In this document: positions 43,387-53,095 of the stretch, in pieces
Position numbering within the stretch: the first letter of the stretch is position 1
How the letters are laid out: each line of letters begins with the position of its first letter
Assembly: GCA_019359675.1 (NCBI GenBank)
Contig: JAHHGX010000068.1
Coordinates: 62,001 to 126,000, forward strand
Length of the DNA: 64,000 nucleotides
From: Calothrix sp. FI2-JRJ7
GTDB lineage: Bacteria; Cyanobacteriota; Cyanobacteriia; Cyanobacteriales; Nostocaceae
Direction of reading: 5' to 3'
Program-made: the position numbers and the translations under genes
The notes under the pieces: generated by a model
What the model was told of the DNA's origin: nothing
Database searches by the model: none
Seen by the model: the letters and a program-made list of their open reading frames with translations, nothing else

Positions 43387-45702
43387 ATGTTTACCAGGAT
43401 ACGACTTGGCGCCCCAAAACCTGAATGGAATTATTGGCGCAACGGGTTTAAAGCATCTGCAATCGAAGTAGAAAATTCAATTGCTTTAAGGGTGCTGGTG
43501 CTAGCAAATGTAATTGTGGGAATTATTGCAACGGATATAGCGGCAGAAACTCAATTATCTTTTTGGGCAGCACCGCTTTCGGTTGTGGGGGCAGCTTGGA
43601 GTTATAGAAGGCGCCAATATCGTAATGTATCGGTCAAATTTGGAATTGCGATCTTGATGTTAATAGCACTGGGTGCTTTCTTTGGTCGAATACTGGGGGA
43701 ATTGAACGATACGCGATTAGTTTTGGCGCAGTTACTAGTACAACTCCAAGTACTCCACAGCTTTGATATGCCTAGGCGTAAAGACTTGGGGTATTCGATT
43801 GTTATTGGGATGATTTTGATAGGTGTAGCGGCAACATTAAGTCAAACTTTAGCGTTTGCACCAGTGTTGTTACTGTTTTTAGCTATTGCTCTACCAACTT
43901 TAATATTCGATTACCGTTCAAGGCTAGGTATTACAAAGCCAATAGTTAATCAGGAGAAGACGAAGCATTCATATGTGGCTTCGTCTTTACCTTCTTACTT
44001 TTTGCTTTTTGGATTAATTTTAGTTATCGGTTTGGGGATATTTGCCGTATTACCGCGTTTTCCAGGCTATCAACTGCGAATGTTTCCAGTTAGCTCTAAT
44101 ATCGAAGTCAAAGGTAATTTTACTGGACGCAGCATTATTAATCCTGGCTATGTGCGCGCAGGTAATAGAAATGGTGGCACCGCAAATCCAGGTAGTGCAA
44201 ATGCCCCAGGAGAAAATGGAGAACCTGGTAAGGTAGACTCAAGTTTTTACTACGGCTTTAATAGTCGCATGAATCAAAACCTGCGCGGTGAAATGATGCC
44301 CAAAGTTGTAATGCGAGTGCGTTCACAAATTGAGGGGTTTTGGCGGGTATTAGCATTTGACCGCTATACTGGCAAAGGGTGGGAAATTTCTCGTAACGAT
44401 AAAGTACAAACGATTCGACGTTCTCCTTGGTCTTATCAAATTTATATACCCAGACCTAACGCCATTGGCGCCACCAAAGAAATAGTACAGACATATACAG
44501 TACTAGCTGATTTACCGAACTTAGTGCCAGCGATGGCGCATCCCAAGGAAATTTACTTTCCAACTCCGGTGATAGCGGTAGATACAGAAAATAGTTTACG
44601 GGCGCCTGTAGGTTTGTCAGATGGGTTAATATATACAGTTATTTCTGAAGTTCCACTGCGTGACAGAACTCTATTAAATAAAGCAGGGAATGATTATCCA
44701 GATAGCATTTCCAAGCATTACTTACAAATTCCAGAAGCCATTCAAGAGAAAGTTCGCACTCGTACAGAAGAGATATTGGCGAACTATAATAAAAACAGTG
44801 TTGGCAAATCAGATAAAAGTTTAGATTCAGCTTACGAAAAAGCGCTTTACTTAGCGCAGTATTTAAAACAAAACTACAAAGTGCCCGAAAACCCTTCGGA
44901 GTTTCCCTTCTTAGAAGCAAACGAGGATTTAGTCGAAGCGTTTTTATTTAAATATAAAGGTGGCTATCCTGACCACTTTTCTACAGTATTAACAATGATG
45001 CTACGCTCGATTGGTATTCCAGCGCGCTTAGTAGCAGGTTTTGGAGCAGGACAGTTCAACCCATTTACTGGTTTGTATATTGTTCGTAACACCGATGCTT
45101 ACGCGATGACCGAAGTGTATTTTCCCAAATCTGGATGGTTCGCGTTTGACCCAATACCTCAACATCCTTTAATTCCTCCTTCAATTGAAGAAACTCAAAC
45201 ATTTTCGGTACTTCAGCAGTTTTGGAAATGGGTGGCAGGGTGGTTGCCTTCTCCAGTGAGTGGTTTGCTCAATAATTTGTTTGGGGGTATATTCTCATTT
45301 TTAGCTAGGACATTTGTTTGGTTCTTTGGTTTATTTACAAAAGGTTTTTTTGGAATAATCCAAGGATTAATAATTGCAACAGCAACAGCTTTTGGTATTT
45401 GGTTATTATGGCAGCAATGGAAAGGATATCGGAACCGAAAAGCTCTTAACAAACTGCCACCAATGGAAAGTCTTTATCAGCAGATGTTACAGTGGGTTGC
45501 TATGAGTGGTTTCAAGAAACATCCATCTCAAACACCACTAGAATATGCCCAAATATCCAAGACGCAACAACCAGCAGCGACATCAGAAGTAATTGATGAA
45601 ATATGCTCATCTTATGTTAGTTGGCGTTATGGTGGTCAGGCGCCTAATTTACAATTGCTGAGAGAAAAATTCAAAAAACTTAAAACAATACAGAAACCTT
45701 AG
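43387..45702 (+). CDS. TgpA-like membrane protein with a transglutaminase-fold domain lacking Cys and His
   Basis: The 771-residue protein has about six N-terminal membrane helices (up to residue 225, DUF3488/TgpA_N), an extracytoplasmic part, a transglutaminase-core domain (about residues 470-600), then a C-terminal helix (around 655-680) and a cytoplasmic tail (DUF4129-like). In active members the core reads GYCEHF, DAHAW and FDPTP. Here it reads GYPDHF with Pro528, DAYAM with Tyr572, and FDPIP with Asp588. So two of three catalytic residues are gone and the domain is probably a binding fold. The last codons come from an AGAAACC repeat. It follows hetZ-patU. Confidence 0.85.
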   Translation: MFTRIRLGAPKPEWNYWRNGFKASAIEVENSIALRVLVLANVIVGIIATDIAAETQLSFWAAPLSVVGAAWSYRRRQYRNVSVKFGIAILMLIALGAFFGRILGELNDTRLVLAQLLVQLQVLHSFDMPRRKDLGYSIVIGMILIGVAATLSQTLAFAPVLLLFLAIALPTLIFDYRSRLGITKPIVNQEKTKHSYVASSLPSYFLLFGLILVIGLGIFAVLPRFPGYQLRMFPVSSNIEVKGNFTGRSIINPGYVRAGNRNGGTANPGSANAPGENGEPGKVDSSFYYGFNSRMNQNLRGEMMPKVVMRVRSQIEGFWRVLAFDRYTGKGWEISRNDKVQTIRRSPWSYQIYIPRPNAIGATKEIVQTYTVLADLPNLVPAMAHPKEIYFPTPVIAVDTENSLRAPVGLSDGLIYTVISEVPLRDRTLLNKAGNDYPDSISKHYLQIPEAIQEKVRTRTEEILANYNKNSVGKSDKSLDSAYEKALYLAQYLKQNYKVPENPSEFPFLEANEDLVEAFLFKYKGGYPDHFSTVLTMMLRSIGIPARLVAGFGAGQFNPFTGLYIVRNTDAYAMTEVYFPKSGWFAFDPIPQHPLIPPSIEETQTFSVLQQFWKWVAGWLPSPVSGLLNNLFGGIFSFLARTFVWFFGLFTKGFFGIIQGLIIATATAFGIWLLWQQWKGYRNRKALNKLPPMESLYQQMLQWVAMSGFKKHPSQTPLEYAQISKTQQPAATSEVIDEICSSYVSWRYGGQAPNLQLLREKFKKLKTIQKP

Positions 45703-45775
45703 AAACCCGGTTTCTTAGTTGATATATTGTAATCAAAATGACGATTTGGTTTAGAAATCTGGTTTCTGGTTTCTT
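45701..45775. repeat. AGAAACCCGGTTTCT repeat pair
   Basis: The left arm begins within the stop codon of the preceding gene. The spacer TATATTGTAATCAAAAT is the reverse of the TTATTACAATAT seen elsewhere, so this copy is inverted. Extra half-copies (TTTAGAAATCTGG, GGTTTCTTT) follow. Confidence 0.75.
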
Positions 45776-46184
45776 TACAGCATCAAATAAACTAAATTTA
45801 TTTGATGCTTTCCGTATCTACGGATATTCTCTGTGTAACATTTCATTAAGTAATAGGTTTGAGTTTAATATTTTACCTACATTTTATTCATAAGGATTTA
45901 CCTGTATCTTTAGAGAGATTTTAATTCAATATTTATCGATTGAGATTGATAAAGATTTAAAAAAAGCAATGATAATAAAAAAACAAGCATTTCGACGACA
46001 AAATAGCGTTGTAACTGCTATTTTTTACGGATAACATGAGAAATAGTATTTTGTAGAAACACAATTTATTCTTTAGTCCCGTATCGGTATTTACGCTTTT
46101 AAGGTAAATTCGATTCGGCATCCTGTATTGGGTGAAAAGAATATTGTGTTTGACTTCACACCGTGCATTGAATAAGCTTTTTAT
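45776..46184. other. Spacer upstream of remA
   Basis: About 410 bp, AT-rich. Nothing recognised beyond the end of the AGAAACC repeat. The remA-gmk promoter should be in the last 150 bp. Confidence 0.35.
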
Positions 46185-46451
46185 ATGGACATTCAGCTAA
46201 TCAACATAGGATTTGGCAATATTGTCTCTGCCAACCGGGTAGTTGCCATTGTCAGTCCAGAGTCAGCTCCGATAAAGCGTATCATTACCGATGCGCGTGA
46301 CCGGGGTCAGCTGGTTGACGCCACTTATGGGCGCCGTACTAGGGCTGTAATCATTACAGATTCGAGTCACGTGATACTGTCAGCGATACAGCCAGAAACG
46401 GTAGCAAATCGTTTCGTAATTTCGCGCGAACATCAAGTGGTGGATAATTAA
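46185..46451 (+). CDS. remA: RemA/DUF370 family DNA-binding regulator
   Basis: The 88-residue protein has the DUF370 core: [29 protein letters not shown] and [29 protein letters not shown]. RemA of Bacillus activates biofilm-matrix genes and binds DNA as a ring-shaped oligomer. Cyanobacterial members are common and often lie, as here, just upstream of gmk. The target genes in cyanobacteria are not known to me. Confidence 0.9.
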   Translation: MDIQLINIGFGNIVSANRVVAIVSPESAPIKRIITDARDRGQLVDATYGRRTRAVIITDSSHVILSAIQPETVANRFVISREHQVVDN

Positions 46452-46639
46452 TCAAAAATTTATGGGTGGGTTTAAATCCCTACCCCTAAAAAACATTTAT
46501 CGGCAGTAACATGTGAATTAGAATAGTTTATCTGTCAACAAAGTTACAGATACTGAAGTTAGCTATCGTGTTAGGTTATACCCCTACTTTACACACGGCT
46601 AATGGATAATGTATATTGATTTATTCACAAGTTGAGCGG

Positions 46640-47257
46640 ATGATGCAAGTTTTATCCATCCAGAATAGTGCAACTACCTTTTCAAAGCTGTCTCAAGGCA
46701 AACTCATAGTCTTGACAGGTCCAAGTGGAGTTGGCAAAGGCACACTAATGCGGACGCTACTCCAGCGTCATCCAGAACTATATTATTCTGTTTCAGCAAC
46801 TACGAGGGCGCCTCGCCCAGGCGAAATAGATGGCAAACACTACCATTTTATCGAGCGTAGTAAGTTTGAACAATTAGTTGCTCATGGAGAATTTTTGGAG
46901 TGGGCTGAGTTTGCCGGAAATTATTACGGCACTCCTAGACAAGCTGTACTTAACCAAATAAATGCAGGTAAGTGCGTAGTGCTAGAAATTGAATTAGAGG
47001 GAGCGCGTCAAATTCGTACTTCTTTTCCAGAAGCCAAGAGCATCTTTATTTTGCCTCCTTCGCTCACCGAACTAGAAAACCGTATACGCGGTCGCGGTCA
47101 AGACCCCGAAGAAGCAATTAGGCGCCGTTTAAATCGTGCCCACGAAGAAATTCAAGCCGCAGACGAGTTTGACGTTCAAATTGTCAACGACGATTTTGAA
47201 GCTGCTTTACAGTCAATTGAAACTGCCCTGGATAGTTTCGTCAATTGTAAACAATAA
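46640..47257 (+). CDS. gmk: Guanylate kinase
   Basis: This enzyme makes GDP from GMP and ATP. I start at the ATG at 46640; a TTG 24 nt upstream is in frame and would add eight residues. The 205-residue protein has the P-loop GPSGVGKGT, the GMP-binding [12 protein letters not shown] and [10 protein letters not shown], and the lid [15 protein letters not shown]. It follows remA by 188 nt and ends 22 nt before a hairpin. Confidence 0.96.
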   Translation: MMQVLSIQNSATTFSKLSQGKLIVLTGPSGVGKGTLMRTLLQRHPELYYSVSATTRAPRPGEIDGKHYHFIERSKFEQLVAHGEFLEWAEFAGNYYGTPRQAVLNQINAGKCVVLEIELEGARQIRTSFPEAKSIFILPPSLTELENRIRGRGQDPEEAIRRRLNRAHEEIQAADEFDVQIVNDDFEAALQSIETALDSFVNCKQ

Positions 47258-47278
47258 CGTCGGCGCCTTATATCAAAC

Positions 47279-47313
47279 AGAAACCGGGCTTCTTTAAGAA
47301 GTCCGGTTTCTTT
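47279..47313. terminator. Terminator built from an AGAAACCGG repeat
   Basis: AGAAACCGGGCTTCTT pairs with AGAAGTCCGGTTTCTTT, giving a stem of about 15 bp followed by T residues, between the convergent gmk and psaL. It has the same AGAAACC ends as the dispersed repeat. A degenerate GTAGAGACGTGATT copy follows. Confidence 0.75.
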
Positions 47314-47345
47314 GTAGAGACGTGATTAATCACACCTGTACGAAC

Positions 47346-47864
47346 TTATCCAGCTAGACCTTGGATAATTGCAAAATTGCTGGTTAGGAAGTAAGCAACA
47401 ACGGCGCCACCAATACCACCAATAAGAAACGCGCTACTATAGTTATTCCAACCTTCTTTTGAGGTAAATGCATCGGGTGGATTTGGAACTGTTACGCTTC
47501 CGAGTGCTGGTTTGGGGTTGCTGTTAGCGTACAACGCTATTGCACCAGTCGAGATTACTATTAAACCAATAGCTGCCAGTAAACCAGCTAAGTTAGCGTT
47601 TGGGGTATTACGCAGTGGACCTAATTTAGCAAACGGGCCAAAAATAAAGTACCCATGTGCCATACCAACCTCTAGTCCACGACGGAAAGGTGTAAGACCT
47701 GGGCGATAAGCGGGTAAGTTATTGATGTACCACTTACTCAAGGGAGAAGCATTAATTGGTGTGTCGAGATTGCCTTGCATCGGGTCGCGTTCTGCGGGGA
47801 AAACGACCTCACGGTTCCTAGGGTCACTAGGATTATTTTTTGATGCGTCTATTGCTTGTACCAT
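47346..47864 (-). CDS. psaL: Photosystem I reaction centre subunit XI
   Basis: The 172-residue protein has the PsaL order: soluble N-terminus with EVVFPAERDPMQGNLDTPIN, PLSKWYINNLPAYRPGLTPFRRGLEVGMAHGYFIFGPF, then two hydrophobic helices (about 88-110 and 143-165). PsaL joins PSI monomers into trimers or, in many heterocystous species, tetramers. It lies 338 bp downstream of psaJ with a terminator between, so it probably has its own promoter. Confidence 0.97.
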   Translation of the reverse strand: MVQAIDASKNNPSDPRNREVVFPAERDPMQGNLDTPINASPLSKWYINNLPAYRPGLTPFRRGLEVGMAHGYFIFGPFAKLGPLRNTPNANLAGLLAAIGLIVISTGAIALYANSNPKPALGSVTVPNPPDAFTSKEGWNNYSSAFLIGGIGGAVVAYFLTSNFAIIQGLAG

Positions 47865-48112
47865 ATTTTATCTTTGCCTCATCTAAGTGAATTGAAATTT
47901 TGGCAGGATTTTATCTTCAATGATAAATGTAGCCGAGTACTATAAAGTAACTTCTGTTTAAAAAACTTAATAAGCGGTACAAATCGATTTATTAATTTTT
48001 ATTAAAATACTCTAAAAATAATCAAAAAAACTCTTGATTTGACACCTTGCTAAAAGCATGATATAAGCAATAATTTTTTTGCAAAACGATTATGTAGATA
48101 AAAAATAAAAGC

Positions 48113-48154
48113 GACAGTTAAGAGTTAGATATTTATTTCTAACTCTTAACTGTC
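48113..48154 (-). terminator. Strong terminator after psaF-psaJ
   Basis: GACAGTTAAGAGTTAGA and its exact complement form a perfect 17-bp stem with an 8-nt loop. On the minus strand it is followed by a T-rich run (TTTTATTTTTTAT). It is 49 nt past the psaJ stop. The rest of the spacer to psaL (47865-48112) is AT-rich with no other feature. Confidence 0.85.
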
Positions 48155-48202
48155 ATAAGTTTTAAACAATTATGTTTACTTTTTATACCCCGTAACTAAT
48201 AG

Positions 48203-48337
48203 TTACCTGGGCATTGGGTGGAAAAGCAGGTCTGGGAAAATGAGATTAAATACAATCAACAGTACAGCTTGTGCAATCAATAAAGCAAACAGTGTGACTG
48301 GCGCAAGGGATAAATATCTAAGAAGACCATTTTGCAT
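48203..48337 (-). CDS. psaJ: Photosystem I reaction centre subunit IX
   Basis: The 44-residue single-helix membrane protein reads MQNGLLRYLSLAPVTLFALL... and ends FPDLLFHPMPR, the usual PsaJ termini. It binds chlorophyll at the PSI edge next to PsaF. It follows psaF by 119 nt on the same strand, the standard psaF-psaJ operon. Confidence 0.95.
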   Translation of the reverse strand: MQNGLLRYLSLAPVTLFALLIAQAVLLIVFNLIFPDLLFHPMPR

Positions 48338-48456
48338 GAGTAAAGCTCCAAAAGTATTTCCACTTAATTCGTTTCTCTAATTAATAGAGACCTTAATTGA
48401 GAGCGCGCTTCCACATAATTAAATGTGGAAGTATAGTTTATAACTAGTAAGTTTAA

Positions 48457-48951
48457 CTAGCGTGGAGAAATGGGGATTTCTGTATCCTTCGCTGTTAACT
48501 CACCGCTCGTAAACTCCTTAATTGCAGCAAGAGGCCATGTAAAACCACTTAGCATAATTGGCAGAGCCAAAGGAACATCAATAACGACTTCCTTGATTTC
48601 TGAGTTTGGAAGCTTATGCACAGCATTGAGGTAAGCACGACCAACCCAGCCGATCCAACCAGCGATATACAGGAACAGGATGCTAGGAATAATGAAATCA
48701 CCTGCGTGGTCGAGGCCCCCATCTACAATTAGGTGAGGCAGACCTTCAGGACCACATAGTGCTTGTGAATAGCGTTCAAAACGCTTCGCACCAGAGTTTG
48801 GGTCGGCAGTAGTATTTCTCGCAGCTTCCGCGCGTGCTTGGAAGGCTGGAGACTGACTGCAAGGTACTAAGTCAGCTCCTAACGCCAGGGTTGGCGGGGT
48901 GAAGCTGAACCATAAACATAGGGCTAGAAAGAGAGCAAACAAGCGTTGCAT
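48457..48951 (-). CDS. psaF: Photosystem I reaction centre subunit III
   Basis: I start at the ATG at 48951, which follows AAAGGA by 8 nt and begins a signal peptide ([15 protein letters not shown]...LALG); an upstream in-frame start would add 21 unconserved residues. The mature lumenal part begins [19 protein letters not shown], with two cysteines ([13 protein letters not shown]), then the helix [22 protein letters not shown]. PsaF is the site of plastocyanin/cytochrome c6 docking in some organisms. Confidence 0.96.
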   Translation of the reverse strand: MQRLFALFLALCLWFSFTPPTLALGADLVPCSQSPAFQARAEAARNTTADPNSGAKRFERYSQALCGPEGLPHLIVDGGLDHAGDFIIPSILFLYIAGWIGWVGRAYLNAVHKLPNSEIKEVVIDVPLALPIMLSGFTWPLAAIKEFTSGELTAKDTEIPISPR

Positions 48952-49141
48952 GAAATTGTTTCCTTTTATTACGAAACAAAAAGTTCCTTGTACAAAACGA
49001 AGCGGTCTGTACAATTTTTATTTGCCTAACTAGCATGTCATCATAATCTGTGGCGGTAAAGCGAGTAAAGTTGAAGTAAATAAAAGTTAAAGCTTCGCAA
49101 ACGAAAGTTAGAAATCAGAAGTTAAGAGTCAGGAGTAAAAA

Positions 49142-49178
49142 TTCTAGATTCTAAATTCTGAATTCTGAATTCTGAATT
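49142..49178. repeat. AATTCTG heptamer tandem repeat
   Basis: TTCTAGA / TTCTAAA / TTCTGAA / TTCTGAA / TTCTGAA / TTTTGGA follow each other with a strict 7-bp period. It resembles the short tandemly repeated repetitive sequences of heterocystous cyanobacteria. It ends 15 nt before the tsaD start; the following GAGTTAAGAGTTATG may be part of another repeat and provides the ribosome site. Confidence 0.8.
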
Positions 49179-49193
49179 TTGGAGTTAAGAGTT

Positions 49194-50231
49194 ATGGCGA
49201 CTGTGTTGGCAATTGAGACAAGCTGTGATGAGACGGCAGTAGCTATTGTTTCTGGGCGTGAGGTTAAAAGCAGTATTATTTCTTCACAAATTCCTGTGCA
49301 TCGGCAATATGGTGGAGTTGTACCAGAAGTTGCTTCACGCGCGCATTTGGAAATTATTAACGACATCATTACACAAGCAATGGTAGATGCCCAACTTGGT
49401 TGGGAAGAAATTGATGGAATTGCAGCAACTTGCGCTCCGGGTTTAGTGGGAGCGCTGTTGGTGGGGATGACGGCGGGTAAGACGCTGGCGATGCTTTATG
49501 AGAAGCCGTTTTTGGGTGTTCATCATTTGGAGGGGCATATTTACGCGACTTATTTAAGTGAGCCAACTTTAAAACCGCCTTTTTTGAGTTTGCTAGTTTC
49601 GGGGGGTCACACGAGTTTAATTCATGTGCAGGAATGCGGCGCCTATAAGACGTTAGGTGAGACTCGTGATGATGCTGCTGGGGAAGCTTTTGATAAGGTG
49701 GCCAGGCTATTAAAGCTTGGTTATCCTGGTGGCCCTGCTATTGACCGTATAGCTTCTCAAGGTAATAGTAAGGCGTTTGTGTTTCCGGAAGGAAGAGTTT
49801 CTTTACCTAATGGTGGCTATCATCCCTATGATGCTAGTTTTAGTGGGTTAAAAACGGCTGTGTTACGTCTTGTGCAGCAGATAGAGCAAACTGGCGCCCC
49901 TATACCCGTAGAAGATATTGCCGCTAGTTTTCAAGCAACTGTGGCACAGGCTTTAACTAAGCGTGCTGTTAGGTGTGCCCTTGATTATGAGCTTGATACA
50001 ATTGCTGTTGGTGGTGGTGTTGCTGCTAATAGTGCGTTGAGAAAAACACTTGCAGCTGCTTGTGCTGAAAATAATCTACGTGTGTTATTTCCACCGTTGA
50101 AGTTTTGTACTGATAATGCTGCCATGATTGGATGTGCTGCTTCTGAACATCTCGCTTTGGGGAATACTTCGTCTTTGTCTTTAGGGGTTCATTCTAGGCT
50201 TGCGCTGAGTGAAGTGATGAAGTTGTATTGA
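49194..50231 (+). CDS. tsaD: tRNA N6-adenosine threonylcarbamoyltransferase TsaD
   Basis: TsaD transfers the threonylcarbamoyl group to A37 of ANN-decoding tRNAs. The ATG at 49194 gives 345 residues beginning [19 protein letters not shown]. The metal ligands are in HLEGHIYA (His-x-x-x-His), and the ATP-binding parts are [25 protein letters not shown] and [11 protein letters not shown]. The companion Sua5-type enzyme lies at 55441-56028. Confidence 0.97.
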   Translation: MATVLAIETSCDETAVAIVSGREVKSSIISSQIPVHRQYGGVVPEVASRAHLEIINDIITQAMVDAQLGWEEIDGIAATCAPGLVGALLVGMTAGKTLAMLYEKPFLGVHHLEGHIYATYLSEPTLKPPFLSLLVSGGHTSLIHVQECGAYKTLGETRDDAAGEAFDKVARLLKLGYPGGPAIDRIASQGNSKAFVFPEGRVSLPNGGYHPYDASFSGLKTAVLRLVQQIEQTGAPIPVEDIAASFQATVAQALTKRAVRCALDYELDTIAVGGGVAANSALRKTLAAACAENNLRVLFPPLKFCTDNAAMIGCAASEHLALGNTSSLSLGVHSRLALSEVMKLY

Positions 50232-50244
50232 GAAATTGGTAGCG

Positions 50245-51183
50245 TCACGCACCCGAAGAATGTTGGGCTACTAGCCTGCGAATTTCCTTACTTACGGCGT
50301 CTGGTTGTTCTAACATTGCTAGATGTCCACAATTGGGTATTTCTATGACGTTATCGCCGCTGTATTGAAATGAGGAATGGAAGCTGGCTAGGTGACGCAC
50401 GTACTTTGGTTCCATGACTTTATCTTCGGTGCCTGTAAGGAAGTAAACTGGTTGGACAAGTTGTGCTACTAGTTGAGGCAATGTATTTACTTCTTCTTCT
50501 GTTGTAGATTCAAGCAGTGTGCCTAATGCCGCTTCTGGGTCTGCTACAACAAAATCGATTACTCGCTGCTTTGCCCAGTGTCTATCTAAGGGACGCGCTA
50601 CACTGGTTCTGGAAAATAATAAATCGATTAATGGCACTTGAGAAAGCCAACGGGGACGTACTTGTAAAAATTTTTGCCCTGCTGATCGAAATTGCTCGAA
50701 TGCTTCTTTTAAGTAAATTCCACCACCAGAATTGATACAAATAACACCTTTGATTGTGTCAGGAAGTTTAGCCGCAGCCCAAAGCGCGATTGTTCCTCCT
50801 AACGAATGACCAACCAACCAAGCGCTTTTAATTTGAAGTTTTTGTAAAAGAGTTATTAAATCTTGAGCATAAGCTGCCGGAGTATAAACCGATTCAAAGG
50901 GATGTGTAACATCACTACTATAATCACTGCCATAATTGGGAGTTAGGTTTGACGAAGTAACTAATTCACGAGCGTTTTTGCTATGTGTAGACGCTTGTGA
51001 TTCGCCAAAACCTCTAAGGTCATAAGATAAACACTGAATATCAACCCCGATACGAGAAATTATAGGCTGCCAGTATCCACGACTATTTAGCCAACCGTGG
51101 ATAAAAACTATAGTGTCGGGGCATGACGTAGGTTTTGAGAACTCGTATGCGTGTAATACGCTTCTAATTTCTATGGTTGCCAT
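50245..51183 (-). CDS. Alpha/beta hydrolase
   Basis: The 312-residue protein has the oxyanion HGWLNS segment, the nucleophile elbow GHSLGG in SAWLVGHSLGGTIALWAA, an acid in GTEDKVMEP and His in NCGHLAMLEQPDAV, all in the haloperoxidase/esterase order. An insert of about 35 residues (about 75-105, Ser/Thr-rich) sits before the nucleophile. No signal peptide. The substrate is unknown. It is convergent with tsaD; a half repeat GCGTCACGCACCC lies at its stop. Confidence 0.88.
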   Translation of the reverse strand: MATIEIRSVLHAYEFSKPTSCPDTIVFIHGWLNSRGYWQPIISRIGVDIQCLSYDLRGFGESQASTHSKNARELVTSSNLTPNYGSDYSSDVTHPFESVYTPAAYAQDLITLLQKLQIKSAWLVGHSLGGTIALWAAAKLPDTIKGVICINSGGGIYLKEAFEQFRSAGQKFLQVRPRWLSQVPLIDLLFSRTSVARPLDRHWAKQRVIDFVVADPEAALGTLLESTTEEEVNTLPQLVAQLVQPVYFLTGTEDKVMEPKYVRHLASFHSSFQYSGDNVIEIPNCGHLAMLEQPDAVSKEIRRLVAQHSSGA

Positions 51184-51276
51184 ACCTCTATGGTACAGTA
51201 GCGCCCGTGAGCGTGTAACTTAATATGAATTTACAAGGGTAATTGAAGAAAGTTTAAGCGTATAAATTAAAATTAT

Positions 51277-51996
51277 TTACCTGCCAAGTAATCTCGTTCG
51301 CACCCCTTCTGCAATTTTATGACCTAAGTACTCAGGTATCAAACTTTCGTTAGGTCCGAGTAAGTAGAGAATTAGACGAGTACGTCCACGCCATACTAGT
51401 AAATTAGCATTCACGACTAACAGGTCTTCTTGCCATATGGCGTACATGACTTTGTAAAATAAGCCTGGTTGATTGTCTGCTTCAATTACTAATGCAGGCA
51501 GGTGAAACACTGGGTCTACATAAAACTCCGTCTGGACTTGCTCTAAACCAGCATCTAAATTAAATTCCACCGCTAGCATTTCTTCTACTTCAAACCGACC
51601 ACCTAATGCTTCGCGTATTGCACGACAAACGTTTTCAGCGGTTTTATCGGTAAGCGATTTACTTCCACGCGATACTATCAGCTTCATAAAAACTAGCATC
51701 GGTGGTTTAATTTGACCGTATAACGAAAGTGAATGGATTGTTAGTCCATAAGCTGCTAGTACACCAAAAATATCGCTGAGAAGGAATGATTGATTCCGGT
51801 AAGCAAAATGTAAAGCGCTTTTACTTCCCTCGGTTTTTAATTCAATAACGGCACGTCGAGTTTTATATAAGCGGTAAGCTAGACGTAAATTTTGCAGTTG
51901 AATTTCGCTGCTCACAAATTGCTCGTAAAACTGGGGAAACGCTCGATTAAAGCGTTTGAGAAGTTCTAGGGTAGAAGTTTTTAATCCAGTTGCCAT
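51277..51996 (-). CDS. ACT domain protein of unknown function
   Basis: The 239-residue soluble protein has two ACT-like regulatory folds: about residues 60-110 (FLLSDIFGVLAAYGLTIHSLSLYG) and 165-220 (ALVIEADNQPGLFYKVMYAIWQEDLLVVNANLLVW). The second is like the ACT domains of GlnD. The N-terminal 50 residues are helical (LLKRFNRAFPQFYEQFV). ACT domains bind amino acids or other small ligands. With no catalytic domain it could be a sensor. Found in many cyanobacteria as I recall. Confidence 0.75.
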   Translation of the reverse strand: MATGLKTSTLELLKRFNRAFPQFYEQFVSSEIQLQNLRLAYRLYKTRRAVIELKTEGSKSALHFAYRNQSFLLSDIFGVLAAYGLTIHSLSLYGQIKPPMLVFMKLIVSRGSKSLTDKTAENVCRAIREALGGRFEVEEMLAVEFNLDAGLEQVQTEFYVDPVFHLPALVIEADNQPGLFYKVMYAIWQEDLLVVNANLLVWRGRTRLILYLLGPNESLIPEYLGHKIAEGVRTRLLGR

Positions 51997-52281
51997 TATA
52001 AGTATTTGGTAGTAGGTAGTAATTAACAGGCATCGAACCGAAAAATAAGACCTTAAAAGTACAGCAATATTATCCGGAGTCTTGCAACAAAGTGCTACAG
52101 TTGAAATTGATTGATTTGAAATAAGCTTTAAAAATGGTAAAGGTTAATTCGATATGCGATTCATTGCACTTAACATCAGTTTAAGTGTGACACGTCCTAT
52201 TCTGTTACCCACCATAAACAAGCTTATCAAGATTCATGAGAGTGGAAACTCCCTCAGTTATACTACCCGAACCACCTGGCA

Positions 52282-52827
52282 ATGGGTTTTTGGAAAACTT
52301 GGTTTAGTACGTCGGAGACTGCGGCAACGCGCACTACTCCCGAAGAGCAAATTATGGATGCAAACGGTAAGTCCATTCCCAATGGCGCCACCGATGCTTC
52401 CAAAGCAGAAACTCGTATTGTTTTTAGTACCGAGCGCGACATTGACCTTTACGAACTCGAAGAACTTTGTGATGCGGTTGGTTGGTCACGTCGTCCTTTA
52501 CGAAAAGTCAAAAAAGCTATTGAGCATAGTTTTCTCGTTGCCTCAATGTGGCAGGTTCGAGGAAACCAACGGCGCCTAATTGGTTTTGCCCGCGCAACCT
52601 CAGACCACGCATTTAACGCCACAATATGGGATGTGGTCGTTCATCCAGACTACCAAGGTAAAGGCCTGGGTAAGGCACTGATGAAATATGTACTCAAAAA
52701 ACTTAGAAGCGAGGAAATTAGCAACGTCACACTCTTTGCTGACCCCCATGTTGTTGATTTTTATCGTGGCTTAGGTTTTATGCCTGACCCCGAAGGTATT
52801 AAAGGTATGTTTTGGTATCCTCAGTAA
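52282..52827 (+). CDS. GNAT N-acetyltransferase, Ycf52-like
   Basis: The 181-residue protein has a variable N-terminal 45 residues and then a GNAT domain: [23 protein letters not shown], the core strands [36 protein letters not shown] with the CoA loop QGKGLG, and [21 protein letters not shown]. This pattern is that of Ycf52 in red-algal plastids and of plant plastid NSI/SNAT acetyltransferases. The substrate in cyanobacteria is not settled. Confidence 0.85.
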   Translation: MGFWKTWFSTSETAATRTTPEEQIMDANGKSIPNGATDASKAETRIVFSTERDIDLYELEELCDAVGWSRRPLRKVKKAIEHSFLVASMWQVRGNQRRLIGFARATSDHAFNATIWDVVVHPDYQGKGLGKALMKYVLKKLRSEEISNVTLFADPHVVDFYRGLGFMPDPEGIKGMFWYPQ

Positions 52828-52977
52828 ACTTATGTAGTATGCTTACTTAGTACAAAAATGACACGTAAAAAGTAGAAGAAAATAAAAATAATATTTTTCT
52901 TGTAAAATAGCGGCTTGTATGCTAACTTTATTGAAGTTGGATAACTCGTTCATCGAGAAAGCAACTTGAGTAAAAAA

Positions 52978-53051
52978 CGGGATGTAGCGCAGCTTGGTAG
53001 CGCGCCTGCTTTGGGAGCAGGATGCCGCAGGTTCGAATCCTGTCATCCCGA
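52978..53051 (+). tRNA. trnP: tRNA-Pro (TGG)
   Basis: A full cloverleaf: acceptor CGGGATG/CATCCCG with discriminator A, D-arm GCGC-AGCTTGGTA-GCGC, anticodon stem CCTGC/GCAGG with loop TTTGGGA (anticodon TGG) and T-arm GCAGG-TTCGAAT-CCTGT. CCA is not encoded. A terminator follows at 53071-53095. Confidence 0.97.
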
Positions 53052-53070
53052 TAGTATATTAATTTCTATA

Positions 53071-53095
53071 AACCCAGATTAATTAATCTTGGGTT
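53071..53095 (+). terminator. Terminator after tRNA-Pro
   Basis: AACCCAGATT and AATCTTGGGTT form a stem with one bulge and run into TTTTTTA, 20 nt after the tRNA. Confidence 0.85.

Noticed and set aside
52154-52579. 141-codon ORF overlapping the Ycf52-like acetyltransferase in another frame
   Set aside because: The acetyltransferase has clear motifs; this frame has none and ends inside it.
52843-53046. Minus-strand ORF starting MTGFEPAASCSQSRRATKLRY
   Set aside because: It is the reverse complement of the tRNA-Pro gene, a well-known false protein.
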